A stretch of 64,000 nt of DNA, taken from contig NC_012029.1 of NCBI RefSeq assembly GCF_000022205.1, positions 1,550,001 through 1,614,000 of the forward strand, given 5' to 3'. Source of the DNA: Halorubrum lacusprofundi ATCC 49239. Its GTDB lineage: Archaea; Halobacteriota; Halobacteria; Halobacteriales; Haloferacaceae. The notes under the pieces were generated by a model. It worked only from the letters and a program-made list of their open reading frames with translations. It was not told the DNA's origin and searched no databases. Position numbers and translations under genes: made by a program. Every line of letters starts with the position of its first letter. Positions within the stretch are counted from its first letter, which is position 1. This document shows, one piece after another, positions 1-9,181 of the stretch.

Positions 1-126
1 AAGGCGACTCCGGCGGGTCCTCGGAGGGCTCGTCGCTCACTGATTTATAAGCGGGCGCCTCGGTCCATCAGGCTTCCGGTTCCTTGGAAGCGCGCGCCAC
101 GGGGTGACACGCCCGAAGCGCCCGAG
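1..126. other. Intergenic left edge of the window
   Basis: No coding region is supported here. The stretch contains an ATTTATAAGCG string near position 43, a motif that recurs at the ends of the repeat elements at 11.6, 19.0 and 27.8 kb, and a GCGCGCCAC string near position 91 that also occurs near the end of those elements. It may be a degraded piece of the same element, but the match is short and could be chance. Confidence 0.4.
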
Positions 127-1245
127 TCACCGATTATCGCCCGACTCGTCTCCGCCGCTAAGGTCGGTCTGGGCAGCGGCGTCCGCTCCCGTCGATGGCT
201 CACTGTCGGTCAGTGTTGCTTCCGCGGCTCCGTCCGGAGATCCATTTCCGCCACGGCCCTCCGAGCCGGGCTTGTCGCCGGCGCGCTCGCCTGCCGGACG
301 ACCCGATTCTGGGCCGCCCACACGCGCGATCCCGGAGGTGTCGTCGAAGACGAGGTGTCGGTGCGGATACGCCATCTCAACGTCGGCGTCCGTGACCCGC
401 TCACGGATTCGGGTGTTCACGTCAGACTGCACCTTCGCGAGCTTGTACGGCTTCTTCACCCAGTACCGGAGGCGAAGGAGCACGCCATCGTCCCCGAACT
501 CGTGGAGCCGGCAGTCCGGGCTGGCGACGTAGCGCGCGACCCCGACCCGGATGTCGGGCCCGCCGTCGATCACCGCGTCGCAGTCGCGGGCCGCCCGCTC
601 GATGAGCCGTCGGGCCTCGGAGACGTCGCTCTCGTAGGTGACGAGCACCTCGATCGTCCGCCGGGTCCGCTCGTCCTCGGCGGAGTAGTTGGTCACGTCG
701 CGCTCGCGCATCGTCCCGTTCGGCACGACGAGGAAGGTATTGTCGAGCGTGAATATCTTCGTGTACCGGATCGTGATGTCCTCGACGAACCCGGTTGTCC
801 CGTTCTCTAACTCGATCATGTCGCCGATTTCGAACGGCTGGTCCGCGAGGATGAACACGCCGTTGATGAAGTTCCCGACGAGCGGCGCGAGGATGATCCC
901 GATCACGGCGGAGAAGACGGCGGTCCCCACGAGGAGGTCGGTAAAGCGGAACCCGATCGCCCAGAGACCGACGAGCAGCGAGAGCGTGATCGTCCCGACG
1001 CGGACCCCCCTGACGATCGTCTGCGCGACGCTTTGTCTCGACACCCGCCGGGCGACGGGTCGGCCGATGAGCCGCACGAGGAACTTCGAGACGAGGACGC
1101 CGACCGCGACCGACAAGCCCACGAGCAGCACTCCCCCGAGGGCGGAGCCCGCGATCCCCCCGAGTACGTCTGCGAAACGCGTGAGCCGCCCCCCGATCGA
1201 GACGAGGGCCTCGGGCCGTGCCATAGCCAACCCGCTGTCCCCCAT
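127..1245 (-). CDS. MscS-family mechanosensitive ion channel
   Basis: Small-conductance mechanosensitive channel of the cytoplasmic membrane, a pressure valve under osmotic downshock. Of 372 residues, roughly 25-60, 75-100 and 105-135 are hydrophobic helices. The third is followed by the family signature: VGNFINGVFI, then PFEIGDMIE, a glycine-rich beta turn, IRYTKIFTLD and VVPNGTM, which is the TM3-to-beta-domain junction of MscS. The last 60 or so residues are a low-complexity acidic Gly/Ser/Asp tail that is probably disordered. The ATG at 1245 was chosen; an in-frame ATG seven codons later is also possible. The gene stands alone, divergent from the PAC2 gene at 1403. Family assignment is firm; gating properties cannot be inferred. 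Confidence 0.93.
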   Translation of the reverse strand: MGDSGLAMARPEALVSIGGRLTRFADVLGGIAGSALGGVLLVGLSVAVGVLVSKFLVRLIGRPVARRVSRQSVAQTIVRGVRVGTITLSLLVGLWAIGFRFTDLLVGTAVFSAVIGIILAPLVGNFINGVFILADQPFEIGDMIELENGTTGFVEDITIRYTKIFTLDNTFLVVPNGTMRERDVTNYSAEDERTRRTIEVLVTYESDVSEARRLIERAARDCDAVIDGGPDIRVGVARYVASPDCRLHEFGDDGVLLRLRYWVKKPYKLAKVQSDVNTRIRERVTDADVEMAYPHRHLVFDDTSGIARVGGPESGRPAGERAGDKPGSEGRGGNGSPDGAAEATLTDSEPSTGADAAAQTDLSGGDESGDNR

Positions 1246-1402
1246 CCGAAAAAACGTTTCTCCCGGCGTCCGAGAGCGCGGTGTTCGCCGGCGATCGACG
1301 CCGCGGTGTCCGGGACCGAGAGTCGAACGTTTGGCAAAGCGTTTCGGCAGGAAAGACGCATGTTGGGGTAACCACTAACACACATCCCAGCGAAGTGAGA
1401 GT

Positions 1403-2143
1403 ATGTCGGAACATCCACGCGATCGTCCGTCGTTCAGTGTCACACACGATCCCACCCCGAGTGACACGCTCGTCGCCGGGTTCTCGTCGTTCGGGCTCGC
1501 CGGACTGACCGCCGTCGACTACCTCGTCAGGAACCTCGATCTCGAACAGACGGGATTCGTCCGAGCCGAAGGACTCCCATCGATCACGCCCTTCATGAAG
1601 GGACAACCGCGGCACCCGATCCGGCTGTACTCCGCGGACGACCTCGACATCACCGTGCTCGTGGCTGAGCAGTTCGTCCCGCCCGTCCTCGGCGAGCTGC
1701 TCGCGGCGGCGATCCTCGACTGGACGGAGTCGGCGGAGGTCTCGGAGATCGCGGTGCTCTCTGGGGTTCCGATCCCGCACGGACCGGACGCCCACCGCAC
1801 CTTCTACGTCGCGACGGACGACTACCGCGAGCGACGCCTCGATGACGAGCAAGTCCCGCCGATGGAGTCGGGGTTCCTCGACGGGACGAACGCGTCGCTG
1901 CTCGAACAGGGGATCGACTCTCCGCTTGGCGTCGGCGTATTCATCACGCCGGTTCACGCACAGGCACCGGACGCCGACGCCGCGGTGCGGCTCGTAGATA
2001 CGATCGACGAGACGTACGATCTAGGCGTCGATTCGGAGCCGCTGGCGTCGTTTGCGGCCGACGTCCGCCGACACTACGAGGACCTCGCCGAGCGAATCGA
2101 AGAGCGCGAGCCAGACGGGACCTACGATCGGATGTACATGTAG
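1403..2143 (+). CDS. PAC2 family protein (proteasome assembly chaperone-like)
   Basis: A 246-residue PAC2-family protein. The PAC2 fold is related to eukaryotic proteasome assembly chaperones, and archaeal members are widespread but poorly characterised. The N-terminal GFSSFGLAGLTAVDYLV segment (about residues 26-43), the EGLPSITPF strand and the later LSGVPIP stretch match the usual beta-alpha layout. Length is typical for archaeal members. The C-terminal 40 residues form an acidic helix (RRHYEDLAERIEERE). ATG at 1403 follows a purine-rich GAAGTGAGAGT leader. It is divergently arranged with the MscS gene and is likely monocistronic. Family is confident; the client complex is unknown. Confidence 0.85.
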   Translation: MSEHPRDRPSFSVTHDPTPSDTLVAGFSSFGLAGLTAVDYLVRNLDLEQTGFVRAEGLPSITPFMKGQPRHPIRLYSADDLDITVLVAEQFVPPVLGELLAAAILDWTESAEVSEIAVLSGVPIPHGPDAHRTFYVATDDYRERRLDDEQVPPMESGFLDGTNASLLEQGIDSPLGVGVFITPVHAQAPDADAAVRLVDTIDETYDLGVDSEPLASFAADVRRHYEDLAERIEEREPDGTYDRMYM

Positions 2144-2216
2144 GATCCGGCTCCGAAAACGCGTGCAACTCGACTCATAGTAAAAACCTATATCGGAGGA
2201 CCGTCTCGTCACGGTC

Positions 2217-3269
2217 ATGACCGACGACCTCCGCGGCACGCTCGATCGCGTCGGGGACCGCTTCAACCTCGGCGAGTACGAGATCGATGCGTACCTCGCC
2301 GTGCTGGAACACGGTGAGTTGACGGCGAGCGACATCGCCGACCGAACCGATATCCCGCAGCCGCGCGTGTACGACACCGTTCGGAGTCTTTCGGACCGAG
2401 GGCTCGTCGAGCTCCGCGAATCGCGGCCGATGAAGATCGTCGCCGTCGATCCGGACGACGCGTTCGGTGACCTCCAGTCGTCGTTCACGGAGATGGTCGA
2501 CGAGCTGGAAGCCCGCTACACCGCACCTACCCGCGAGACTGAGGCGGTGTCGCTGGTGAAATCGCGGTCGACGATCCTCCGGTACCTCGAAGAAGTCATC
2601 GCGGGCGCCGAGTACGAGCTGGCGCTCTCGCTCACGCCGGGCCTGCTCCGCCGCTTCCGAGACGAACTCGCGGCGAAGGTCCAAGCGGGTGTCAGCGTCG
2701 AACTCCTCGTCACGCCGGCGTCTCGGGCGCCGAACCCGGATGAGTTCGATTACCTGGAGGTCTCGACCATCGCCCGCGCGCGCCGGGGGATCACCACGCC
2801 GATCCTCGCCGTCGGCGACGGCGAGTACTCGGTGTACGCCACGCAGGACGCGCTCCGCGACGACCGCGAGCGGTACGGCGTCATCTTCAACCGCTCCGCG
2901 CTCGGGTTCCTCGTCTCCGGCTTCTTCGGCACCGTGTTGTGGACGACCGCCGAGACGCTCGCCGCCGACGGGGACGCCCGACCGTTCCCGCGCCGCTACG
3001 CCTCGATCCGTCGCGCAGTCAAGGACATTCGCGAGTTCGAGGGCGAGACGTTCTACGCGACTGTCGAGGGGCGCGACATCGAGACGGGCGACTCGGTGAC
3101 GGTGCAGGGGCGCGTCGTCGACCTCGCGTTCGAGGACACCGAAGAGGTGGCGTCGCTGACCGTCGAGACCGCGACCGGTCGGATCGCCATCGGCGGCCGC
3201 GTCGCCGCCCTCGAAGACGTCGAGGGCCAGGAGATAGTCATCGGCCGCGACGAACCCCCAGCGCTATAA
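2217..3269 (+). CDS. trmB: TrmB-family sugar-sensing transcriptional regulator
   Basis: A 350-residue TrmB-type regulator. Residues about 15-75 form the winged helix ([13 protein letters not shown], then [22 protein letters not shown] as helix-turn-helix). A short helical linker leads to a long C-terminal TrmB sensor domain (about 110-345) with the typical ending [18 protein letters not shown]. In Halobacterium the TrmB protein represses or activates central-carbon and gluconeogenic genes depending on glucose; the same role here is inferred from similarity of layout. The upstream segment contains AT-rich CCTATATC about 30 bases before the ATG, consistent with a promoter for a near-leaderless transcript. 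The next gene (aldo/keto reductase) is in the same direction but 68 bases away. Confidence 0.88.
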   Translation: MTDDLRGTLDRVGDRFNLGEYEIDAYLAVLEHGELTASDIADRTDIPQPRVYDTVRSLSDRGLVELRESRPMKIVAVDPDDAFGDLQSSFTEMVDELEARYTAPTRETEAVSLVKSRSTILRYLEEVIAGAEYELALSLTPGLLRRFRDELAAKVQAGVSVELLVTPASRAPNPDEFDYLEVSTIARARRGITTPILAVGDGEYSVYATQDALRDDRERYGVIFNRSALGFLVSGFFGTVLWTTAETLAADGDARPFPRRYASIRRAVKDIREFEGETFYATVEGRDIETGDSVTVQGRVVDLAFEDTEEVASLTVETATGRIAIGGRVAALEDVEGQEIVIGRDEPPAL

Positions 3270-3337
3270 GCAAATGGCACCGTCGAGGTGGACCGCCGGC
3301 GCTGTGATTTTTTAAGTCCCGAGGCTCCCCGACCCGT

Positions 3338-4306
3338 ATGGAGTACACGACGCTGGGCGATACGGGCGCGACCGTCAGCCGACTCGCCCTCGGCTGTATG
3401 AGCTTCGGGAGCGAACACGAGTGGATGCTCGACGAGGAGGAGGGCCGGGAGCTGATCGAGCGCGCGATCGATCTGGGTATCACGTTCTTCGACACCGCGA
3501 ACGTCTACTCGAACGGCGAGAGCGAGGCGATCCTCGGCGACGTGCTCGCCGAGTACGACCGCGACCGGTTCACCGTCGCCACCAAGGTGTACGGCGAGAT
3601 GGACGAGTCGAACCCGAACTCGGGCGGGCTCTCGCGGAAGGCGATCGAACAGGAGCTGGAGAACAGCCTCGATCGGCTCGGGATGGACACGGTCGACCTG
3701 TATCAGATCCACCGGTGGGACTACGACACGCCGATCGAGGAGACGCTGTCCGCGCTCGACGACGCCGTGCGGCGCGGGAAGGTACGGTACCTCGGCGCCT
3801 CCTCGATGTGGGCCCACCAGTTCGCCGAGGCGCTGCACACGAGCGACCGGGAGGGATACGAGCGGTTCGTCACCATGCAGAACCTCTACAACCTCGCGTA
3901 CCGCGAGGAAGAGCGCGAGATGGTTCCCCTCTGTCAGCGGGAGGGAATCGGGATGCTCCCGTGGAGCCCGCTCGGCGCGGGGTACCTCACGCGCCCCTAC
4001 GAGCAGGACGACGCGACGACCCGCGGGGAACACGAGACGGCGCTCGGGCGTCCGTACCGCGAGGGCGGCGGCGAGGAGATCAACCGCCGGATCGAAGAGT
4101 TGGCCGACGAGAAGGACGTGAAGATGGCCCAGATCGCGCTCCGCTGGGTGGCCGGCAAGGAAGTCGTCGACGCGCCTATCGTCGGCACCTCCAGCGTCGA
4201 GCACCTCGAAGACGCCGTCGAGGCGCTCGACGTCGATCTCTCGGACTCGGACGTGGAGTGGCTGGAGGAGCCGTACGAGGCGGTCCGCGTCTCCGGTCAC
4301 GAGTGA
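3338..4306 (+). CDS. Aldo/keto reductase
   Basis: NAD(P)H-dependent TIM-barrel oxidoreductase of the aldo/keto reductase superfamily, 322 residues, similar in layout to YdhF/Tas-like and potassium-channel beta-type reductases. The tetrad is visible: Asp and Tyr in FFDTANVYSNGESE, Lys in VATKVYGEM and His in YQIHRWDYDTP. The NADP-binding end carries PWSPLGAGYL and the late IVGTSSVEHLEDAVEAL segment. The ATG lies just downstream of a TTTTTTAAG stretch that can serve as a TATA box. Substrate cannot be deduced. The TrmB gene immediately upstream makes sugar-related control possible but unproven. Confidence 0.92.
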   Translation: MEYTTLGDTGATVSRLALGCMSFGSEHEWMLDEEEGRELIERAIDLGITFFDTANVYSNGESEAILGDVLAEYDRDRFTVATKVYGEMDESNPNSGGLSRKAIEQELENSLDRLGMDTVDLYQIHRWDYDTPIEETLSALDDAVRRGKVRYLGASSMWAHQFAEALHTSDREGYERFVTMQNLYNLAYREEEREMVPLCQREGIGMLPWSPLGAGYLTRPYEQDDATTRGEHETALGRPYREGGGEEINRRIEELADEKDVKMAQIALRWVAGKEVVDAPIVGTSSVEHLEDAVEALDVDLSDSDVEWLEEPYEAVRVSGHE

Positions 4307-4447
4307 GACCCTAGAGAGCCCGGTCACGAGTGAGGAAACGGAGAGTTTCGGCCGCGAGAAACGCTTATAACGCTAGTCACGGGACCGCCTGACCGCACCC
4401 CTGTGTCGCCGTAACACACTTAAGAGACCGCTCTGTACCAACACCTA

Positions 4448-5170
4448 GTGGCATCCCGACAGGGCGGGCCGGGGGACACGGAGTCATCTCGCCCCGGATC
4501 GACGGAGCGTCGGACCGCATCCACGACTGCGCCGGCAGAGTCTCGTCAACGGTCCGCGACGAGATCGGACTCTCTCCCGCACGGGACCGACCCCGACGCC
4601 CCCCGAAGCCGGTCTCCGACAGCAGGGAAACGCTCCTCGACCCGCCGAACGGCCGAGGATCCCCCTGTCCGCGATCCCGGGCTTTACGCCCTCACCGATC
4701 ACTTCCGCGAGCGGTTGGAACAGCCCGGACGATACGTCTCGACCCGGACCGTCAGCAACGCGATCCGTCACGGACAGCTCCGCTGGAACCGGACAGACGG
4801 CTGGCGCTTCGCCCTCGTCGACGGCGGGATCCGGTTCGTCGTCGTGGTGAGCGACACCGAGACGAACTCCCCGGTTGTCGTCACCGGCTGGACCGAGGTG
4901 GCCAACCGCGAGGCGGCCCTCGAAGCCCCCCGCTGGGACCCCGTCGACGTCGACACCATCGCCGTGCGAACGGCGCTAAGCGAATCTGCCTCGACGCCGA
5001 TCCCCGACCGGATCCGTCCCCGTACCGTGACGCGCCCCTTCGTCGTCGGCGACCACCGACTCGAAACGGAGCCCGGTGAGCCGTTCGTCCGCTGTACGGC
5101 CTGTGGTTGCCGGTTCCGGTCGAAGGACGCGATCACTGGCCGCGACTGTCACGGTCGCTCCGGTCAATAG
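4448..5170 (+). CDS. Conserved-looking hypothetical protein with C-terminal zinc-finger motif
   Basis: A 240-residue protein that I do not recognise. The GTG start at 4448 is used. The first 75 or so residues are low-complexity Ser/Thr/Arg and probably disordered. Residues about 78-165 (ALTDHFRERLEQPGRY, then a compact beta-rich segment IRFVVVVSDTETNSPVVVTGW) look like a small folded domain. The C-terminus carries CTACGCRF followed by a downstream Cys-His pair, a plausible zinc site. It sits directly upstream of the XPB-like helicase, so the two may be transcribed together, with a 24-bp tandem repeat between them. No function is assigned. Confidence 0.7.
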   Translation: MASRQGGPGDTESSRPGSTERRTASTTAPAESRQRSATRSDSLPHGTDPDAPRSRSPTAGKRSSTRRTAEDPPVRDPGLYALTDHFRERLEQPGRYVSTRTVSNAIRHGQLRWNRTDGWRFALVDGGIRFVVVVSDTETNSPVVVTGWTEVANREAALEAPRWDPVDVDTIAVRTALSESASTPIPDRIRPRTVTRPFVVGDHRLETEPGEPFVRCTACGCRFRSKDAITGRDCHGRSGQ

Positions 5171-5200
5171 CCGAGGTCGTTCCGGTCTGCACCACCCGGT

Positions 5201-5272
5201 CGCGGACGCTATCCATTTCCCCCTCGCGGACGCTATCCATTTCCCCCTCGCGGACGCTATCCATTTCCCCCT
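5201..5272 (+). repeat. Three perfect 24-bp tandem repeats before the helicase start
   Basis: Three identical 24-bp units at 5201-5224, 5225-5248 and 5249-5272, each beginning CGCGGACGCTATCC, lie 20 bases upstream of the helicase ATG at 5292. They are in frame with the helicase and have no stop, so a longer protein starting at 5076 would contain an eight-residue ADAIHFPL repeat. The preferred start at 5292 leaves them untranslated. Confidence 0.9.
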
Positions 5273-5291
5273 CGCGACCGAACCAGAGGTA

Positions 5292-7268
5292 ATGACCGAC
5301 GACTCCGGCGATCCCGCCGCCGGCGATGCTTCCGATTCTGACACCGGCGACGCCCCCGATTCCGCTGCTGGCAACGACTCCAGAGCGGACCCCGATTCTC
5401 AGGATAACGACGCCGCCGAAGAGCTCTCGCTCGACCGCTTCCACGAGGCGTTAGAGGCCGAGGAACGACCCGTCGCGACCGCGAGCGAGGTCGCGAGACG
5501 GCTCGGTACCACGCAGGCGGCCGCGCGCGACGCCCTCGCTGCGCTCGTCGACCGCGGCGACGTGGACCGGCTTGACGTCGAGAGCGATCCCATCGTCTTC
5601 TACCCGACCGACTGGGGCCGGCTGGCGACCCGCGAGCGCGTCGTCGCGTTTCCGAGCCGCCGAGAGATCGTGGTCGACCGCCCGACGCAGTTCACCCGGG
5701 CGCGGCTCTCGCAGTTCGCGCACCTCGTCGACACCACCGGCACCGAGCCCGGCACGCGCGGGTACCTTTATCGGATCCGCCAGGAGGACGTGTGGGCCGC
5801 GCCGTTCGAGGACGCCGACGGCCTGATCGCGAGCCTCCGCTCGGTGCTTCCTCGCCGGTTCGACCACCTCGAAGACTGGATCCGCGACCAGTGGCGCCGG
5901 GCGCACCGCTTCCGGTTATATACCCACGAGGACGGCTACGTCGTCCTGCAGGCCGCCTCCGAGAGCCTGATGGGCAACGTCGCGGACCAGCACCTCGACG
6001 ACGATCACCTCCGGGCACCCATCTCCGAGACGGAGGCGTGGGTCAACGAGGACGCCGTCGCCGCGGTGAAACGCGCCCTCTACGACGCCGGCTACCCGGT
6101 CGAGGACGACCGCGACCTCGACGTGGGCGACCCGGTCGATATCGACCTGACAACCGATCTCCGGTCGTATCAGGAGACGTGGGTCGAGACCTTCCTCGAC
6201 GCGCGCTCCGGAGTGTACGTCGGCCCGCCGGGGTCCGGCAAGACCGTCGCCGCCATCGCGACCATCGCGGCGATCGGCGGCGAGACGCTGATTCTCGTCC
6301 CCTCCCGCGAACTCGCCGGCCAGTGGCGCGAGGAACTGCTCGAACACTCCACGGTCGACCCGGCCGACATCGGACTGTACCACGGCGGCCAAAAGGAGAT
6401 CCGACCGGTCACGATCGCGACCTACCAGATCGCCGGGATGGACCGCCACAGGGCCTTGTTCGACTCCCGGAAGTGGGGGTTGATCTGCTTCGACGAGGCT
6501 CATCATATCACCGCCCCCATATTTTCACGGTCTGCAGAGCTGCAAGCAAAACACCGCCTTGGCCTCTCGGCCACGCCGGTCCGTGAGACCGGCAGCGAAG
6601 AGGAGATATACACCCTGATCGGTCGGCCGATCGGTGCCGACTGGGACGAGCTGTTCGAGGCCGGCTTCGTTCAGGAGCCGGAGGTCGAGATTCGGTACGT
6701 CCCGTGGCGCGACGAGATGGCCCGCAACGAGTACGCCAGCGCCGACGGGCGGGAGCGACGACGCCTCGCCGCAGAGAACCCCGCGAAGATCGAGGAGATC
6801 CGGTACCTGCTCGCCGCTCACCGCGACAAGAAGGCGCTCGTGTTCATCGAATACCTCGATCAGGGCGAGGCGATCGCCGATGCGCTCGGCGTCCCGTTTA
6901 TAAGCGGCGAGACGCCCCACCACGAGCGGGCGGAGCTGTTCCGGCGATTCCGCGAGGAGGGCACGGAGGGCGGAGAACGCGAGGGAATCGGTGCAGACGG
7001 AGACGACGTCGACACCCTCGTCGTCTCCCGTGTCGGTGACGAGGGAATCGATCTCCCGAACGCCGAACTCGCGATCGTCGCCAGCGGGCTCGGCGGCTCG
7101 CGCCGGCAGGGCTCTCAACGGGCGGGCCGCACCATGCGACCGACCGGCTCCGCGCTCGTGTACGTCCTCGCGACCCGCGGATCGAGCGAGGAGGAGTTCG
7201 CCCAGCGACAGATGCGCCACCTCGCGCGCAAGGGGATCCGGGTTCGGGAGACGAACGTCGCGGAGTGA
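5292..7268 (+). CDS. XPB/Rad25-like superfamily 2 DNA helicase
   Basis: ATP-dependent SF2 helicase of the XPB/Rad25 type, 658 residues from the ATG at 5292, probably acting in DNA repair or transcription-coupled remodelling. A winged-helix-like stretch (ATASEVARRLGTTQAAARDAL) lies in the first 100 residues after an acidic tail. The core shows motif I GPPGSGKTVAAIA, motif II CFDEAHHI, motif III LSATPV and motif VI QRAGRTMRP. ATG 5292 is favoured because GAGGT stands just before it, the acidic MTDD start is typical, and the alternative 5076 start would overlap the previous gene and translate the 24-bp repeats. A second, shorter XPB-like helicase lies at 26225. The precise pathway is unknown. 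Confidence 0.9.
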   Translation: MTDDSGDPAAGDASDSDTGDAPDSAAGNDSRADPDSQDNDAAEELSLDRFHEALEAEERPVATASEVARRLGTTQAAARDALAALVDRGDVDRLDVESDPIVFYPTDWGRLATRERVVAFPSRREIVVDRPTQFTRARLSQFAHLVDTTGTEPGTRGYLYRIRQEDVWAAPFEDADGLIASLRSVLPRRFDHLEDWIRDQWRRAHRFRLYTHEDGYVVLQAASESLMGNVADQHLDDDHLRAPISETEAWVNEDAVAAVKRALYDAGYPVEDDRDLDVGDPVDIDLTTDLRSYQETWVETFLDARSGVYVGPPGSGKTVAAIATIAAIGGETLILVPSRELAGQWREELLEHSTVDPADIGLYHGGQKEIRPVTIATYQIAGMDRHRALFDSRKWGLICFDEAHHITAPIFSRSAELQAKHRLGLSATPVRETGSEEEIYTLIGRPIGADWDELFEAGFVQEPEVEIRYVPWRDEMARNEYASADGRERRRLAAENPAKIEEIRYLLAAHRDKKALVFIEYLDQGEAIADALGVPFISGETPHHERAELFRRFREEGTEGGEREGIGADGDDVDTLVVSRVGDEGIDLPNAELAIVASGLGGSRRQGSQRAGRTMRPTGSALVYVLATRGSSEEEFAQRQMRHLARKGIRVRETNVAE

Positions 7269-7346
7269 CATCCTCCCCGGCGTGAACGCCGGAACCGCCG
7301 CTCCAAGCGTCGAAGGTTTCAACACCCGGTCCGTCGACCTCGCGGT

Positions 7347-9095
7347 ATGGACACGGACGAGTCCCAGAGCGGTACGGATCCGAGCGCGGTCGACGCTCCG
7401 ACCGTCGCCGAGGCGGTCGTCGACTGCATGCTCGACCGCGGGATCGACGTCGCCTTCGGGATCCCCGGCAAGCAGACGCTCCCGCTGAATCGGGCGCTCG
7501 GCGAGCGCGACGCCCGGTTTGTCGTCGCGCGCCACGAGACGGCCGTGACTCATCAGGCGTGGGGATACGCTGAGACGAGCGATCCCGGAGCGATGGCGGC
7601 GTCGATCGTCGTCCCCGGCCCCGGCGATATGAACGCGATGAACGGGCTGAAAAACGCCCTGAACGACTGCGTCCCTCTCCTCCACCTCGCGGTCGAGACC
7701 GAACGAGAGGTCCGCGGCGGCGACGGGATCCACGAGACGCCGCCCGAGACGTACGACACGGTCGTCAAGGAGAACGTCCTCGTCGACTCGCCGGCCGGTG
7801 CGGTCCCCGCCGTCGCCGAGGCGATCCGGGTCGCCCGCGAGCACCCGCAGGGACCCGTCCGCGTCGGGATCCCAAAAGATGTACTCGCGAGCCGGACGCC
7901 CCAGCCGGCGATCGGGGACCGAGAGCCGGCCGCGCCGCCGGACCCGCCCGCGGACGCGGTCGATCGCGCGGCCGACCTCCTCGCTGGAGCCGGTTCGCCG
8001 GTGATTCTCGCGGGCGGCGGCGTCCGGCGCGCGGGCGCGAGCGACTCGCTCCGCGCGATCGCCGAGCGCCTCGACGCCCCGGTCGTCACGACTTATAAAG
8101 GAAAGGGGACGCTTCCCGAGACGCACCCCCTCTCCGCGGGCGTGCTCTGTGGCGGATCGAGCACGGAGCTCCGCGATCTCCTCGCCGACGCGGACCGCGG
8201 GCTCGTCGTCGGCTCCGACCTCGACGCGGTCGCGACCGCCTCCTGGTCGGTGTCGCTGCCTGATTCCCTGATTCACGTCACGCTCGACGGCGACGATATC
8301 GGCTTCGGCTACGAGGCAGATCTCGGGATCGTCGCGGACGCTGACCGATTCCTGCAGGCGCTCGGGGACCGGCTGGGAGACGAGGAGGAGGAGATGTTGG
8401 CCAGTGAGCCGGCGGGCTCGGCTTCGCATCCTGAGTCGCCCGGCGCCGCCCGTGCCGACGCGGTCCGGTCCGCAGACCGAGAGCGATTCGCCGCGCTCGC
8501 TGACGAGCGCAGCGCCAACGATCCCCTCCGTTCCGTCGAGGTCCTCCGCGAGGTCCGCGAAGCGCTCCCAGCAGAGGCGGTCGTCACCGCGGACGCCGGC
8601 GGGTTCCGGCTGTGGACGCTCGTCTCGTTCCCCGCGGCTGGCCCCTCGCGGTACGTGAATCCGGGATCGTGGGCGACGATGGGGACCGGGCTCCCGTCGG
8701 CGATCGGCGCCAAACTCGCGAACCCCGACCGCGACGTGGTCGCCCTCACCGGTGACGGCGGCCTCATGATGTGCGTTCACGAGTTGCACACGCTGGCCGC
8801 GGAGGGGATCGACGTGACCGTCGTCGCGTTCACCAACGACGACTACGCGATTATCAGCGAGGAGGCGTCGCGGTCGTACGACCTCCCGGCGGGCGCGTAC
8901 GGCTGGGCGGAGACCGCGATCGACCTCGTCGCCGTCGCATCCGGGATGGGCGTCCGCGCCGAGCGGGTGACCGATCGAGACGCGGTCGGCGAGGCCCTCA
9001 CATCGGCGCTGGCCCACGACGGACCGGCTCTGATCGAGGTCGCCACCGATCCGGACGAGCCACAGGCGAGCGAGTGGATGACGCGGGAACGCTGA
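7347..9095 (+). CDS. Thiamine pyrophosphate-binding enzyme, acetolactate-synthase-like
   Basis: A 582-residue ThDP-dependent enzyme of the acetolactate synthase/benzoylformate decarboxylase family. The N-terminal PYR domain has the catalytic glutamate in VARHETAVTHQAWGYA (about residue 55). The middle domain (about 190-330) is Rossmann-like (PVILAGGGVRRAG). The C-terminal PP domain carries the cofactor motif GDGGLMM with a downstream FTNDDYAII. Ordinary ilvB-type synthases are usually followed by ilvN and ilvC. Here the following gene is a Gfo/Idh oxidoreductase, so a specialised 2-oxoacid or aldehyde-forming reaction is more likely than branched-chain biosynthesis (inference). Start is ATG 7347. 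Confidence 0.87.
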   Translation: MDTDESQSGTDPSAVDAPTVAEAVVDCMLDRGIDVAFGIPGKQTLPLNRALGERDARFVVARHETAVTHQAWGYAETSDPGAMAASIVVPGPGDMNAMNGLKNALNDCVPLLHLAVETEREVRGGDGIHETPPETYDTVVKENVLVDSPAGAVPAVAEAIRVAREHPQGPVRVGIPKDVLASRTPQPAIGDREPAAPPDPPADAVDRAADLLAGAGSPVILAGGGVRRAGASDSLRAIAERLDAPVVTTYKGKGTLPETHPLSAGVLCGGSSTELRDLLADADRGLVVGSDLDAVATASWSVSLPDSLIHVTLDGDDIGFGYEADLGIVADADRFLQALGDRLGDEEEEMLASEPAGSASHPESPGAARADAVRSADRERFAALADERSANDPLRSVEVLREVREALPAEAVVTADAGGFRLWTLVSFPAAGPSRYVNPGSWATMGTGLPSAIGAKLANPDRDVVALTGDGGLMMCVHELHTLAAEGIDVTVVAFTNDDYAIISEEASRSYDLPAGAYGWAETAIDLVAVASGMGVRAERVTDRDAVGEALTSALAHDGPALIEVATDPDEPQASEWMTRER

Positions 9096-9181
9096 GTCCG
9101 ATCTCGCCTCTGTTCACCGACTCGGTTCCTCGCTGCCGATCGGAGCGTGAACCTTAACAACATTCGTTGTGAATTCGGCCC

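Noticed and set aside
422-1957. 511-codon minus-strand frame over the MscS and PAC2 genes
   Set aside because: Runs through two genes with clear domains and has a low-complexity Arg-rich product.
5076-5291. Longer N-terminus for the helicase starting at 5076
   Set aside because: It overlaps the previous gene, translates the perfect 24-bp repeats, and lacks a ribosome-binding or promoter signal; ATG 5292 with GAGGT upstream is better.
6525-9017. 830-codon open frame on the minus strand across the helicase and TPP-enzyme genes
   Set aside because: It is antisense to two clearly recognisable proteins. Its product is Arg/Val/Asp-rich without domains, as expected for long antisense frames in GC-rich haloarchaeal DNA.
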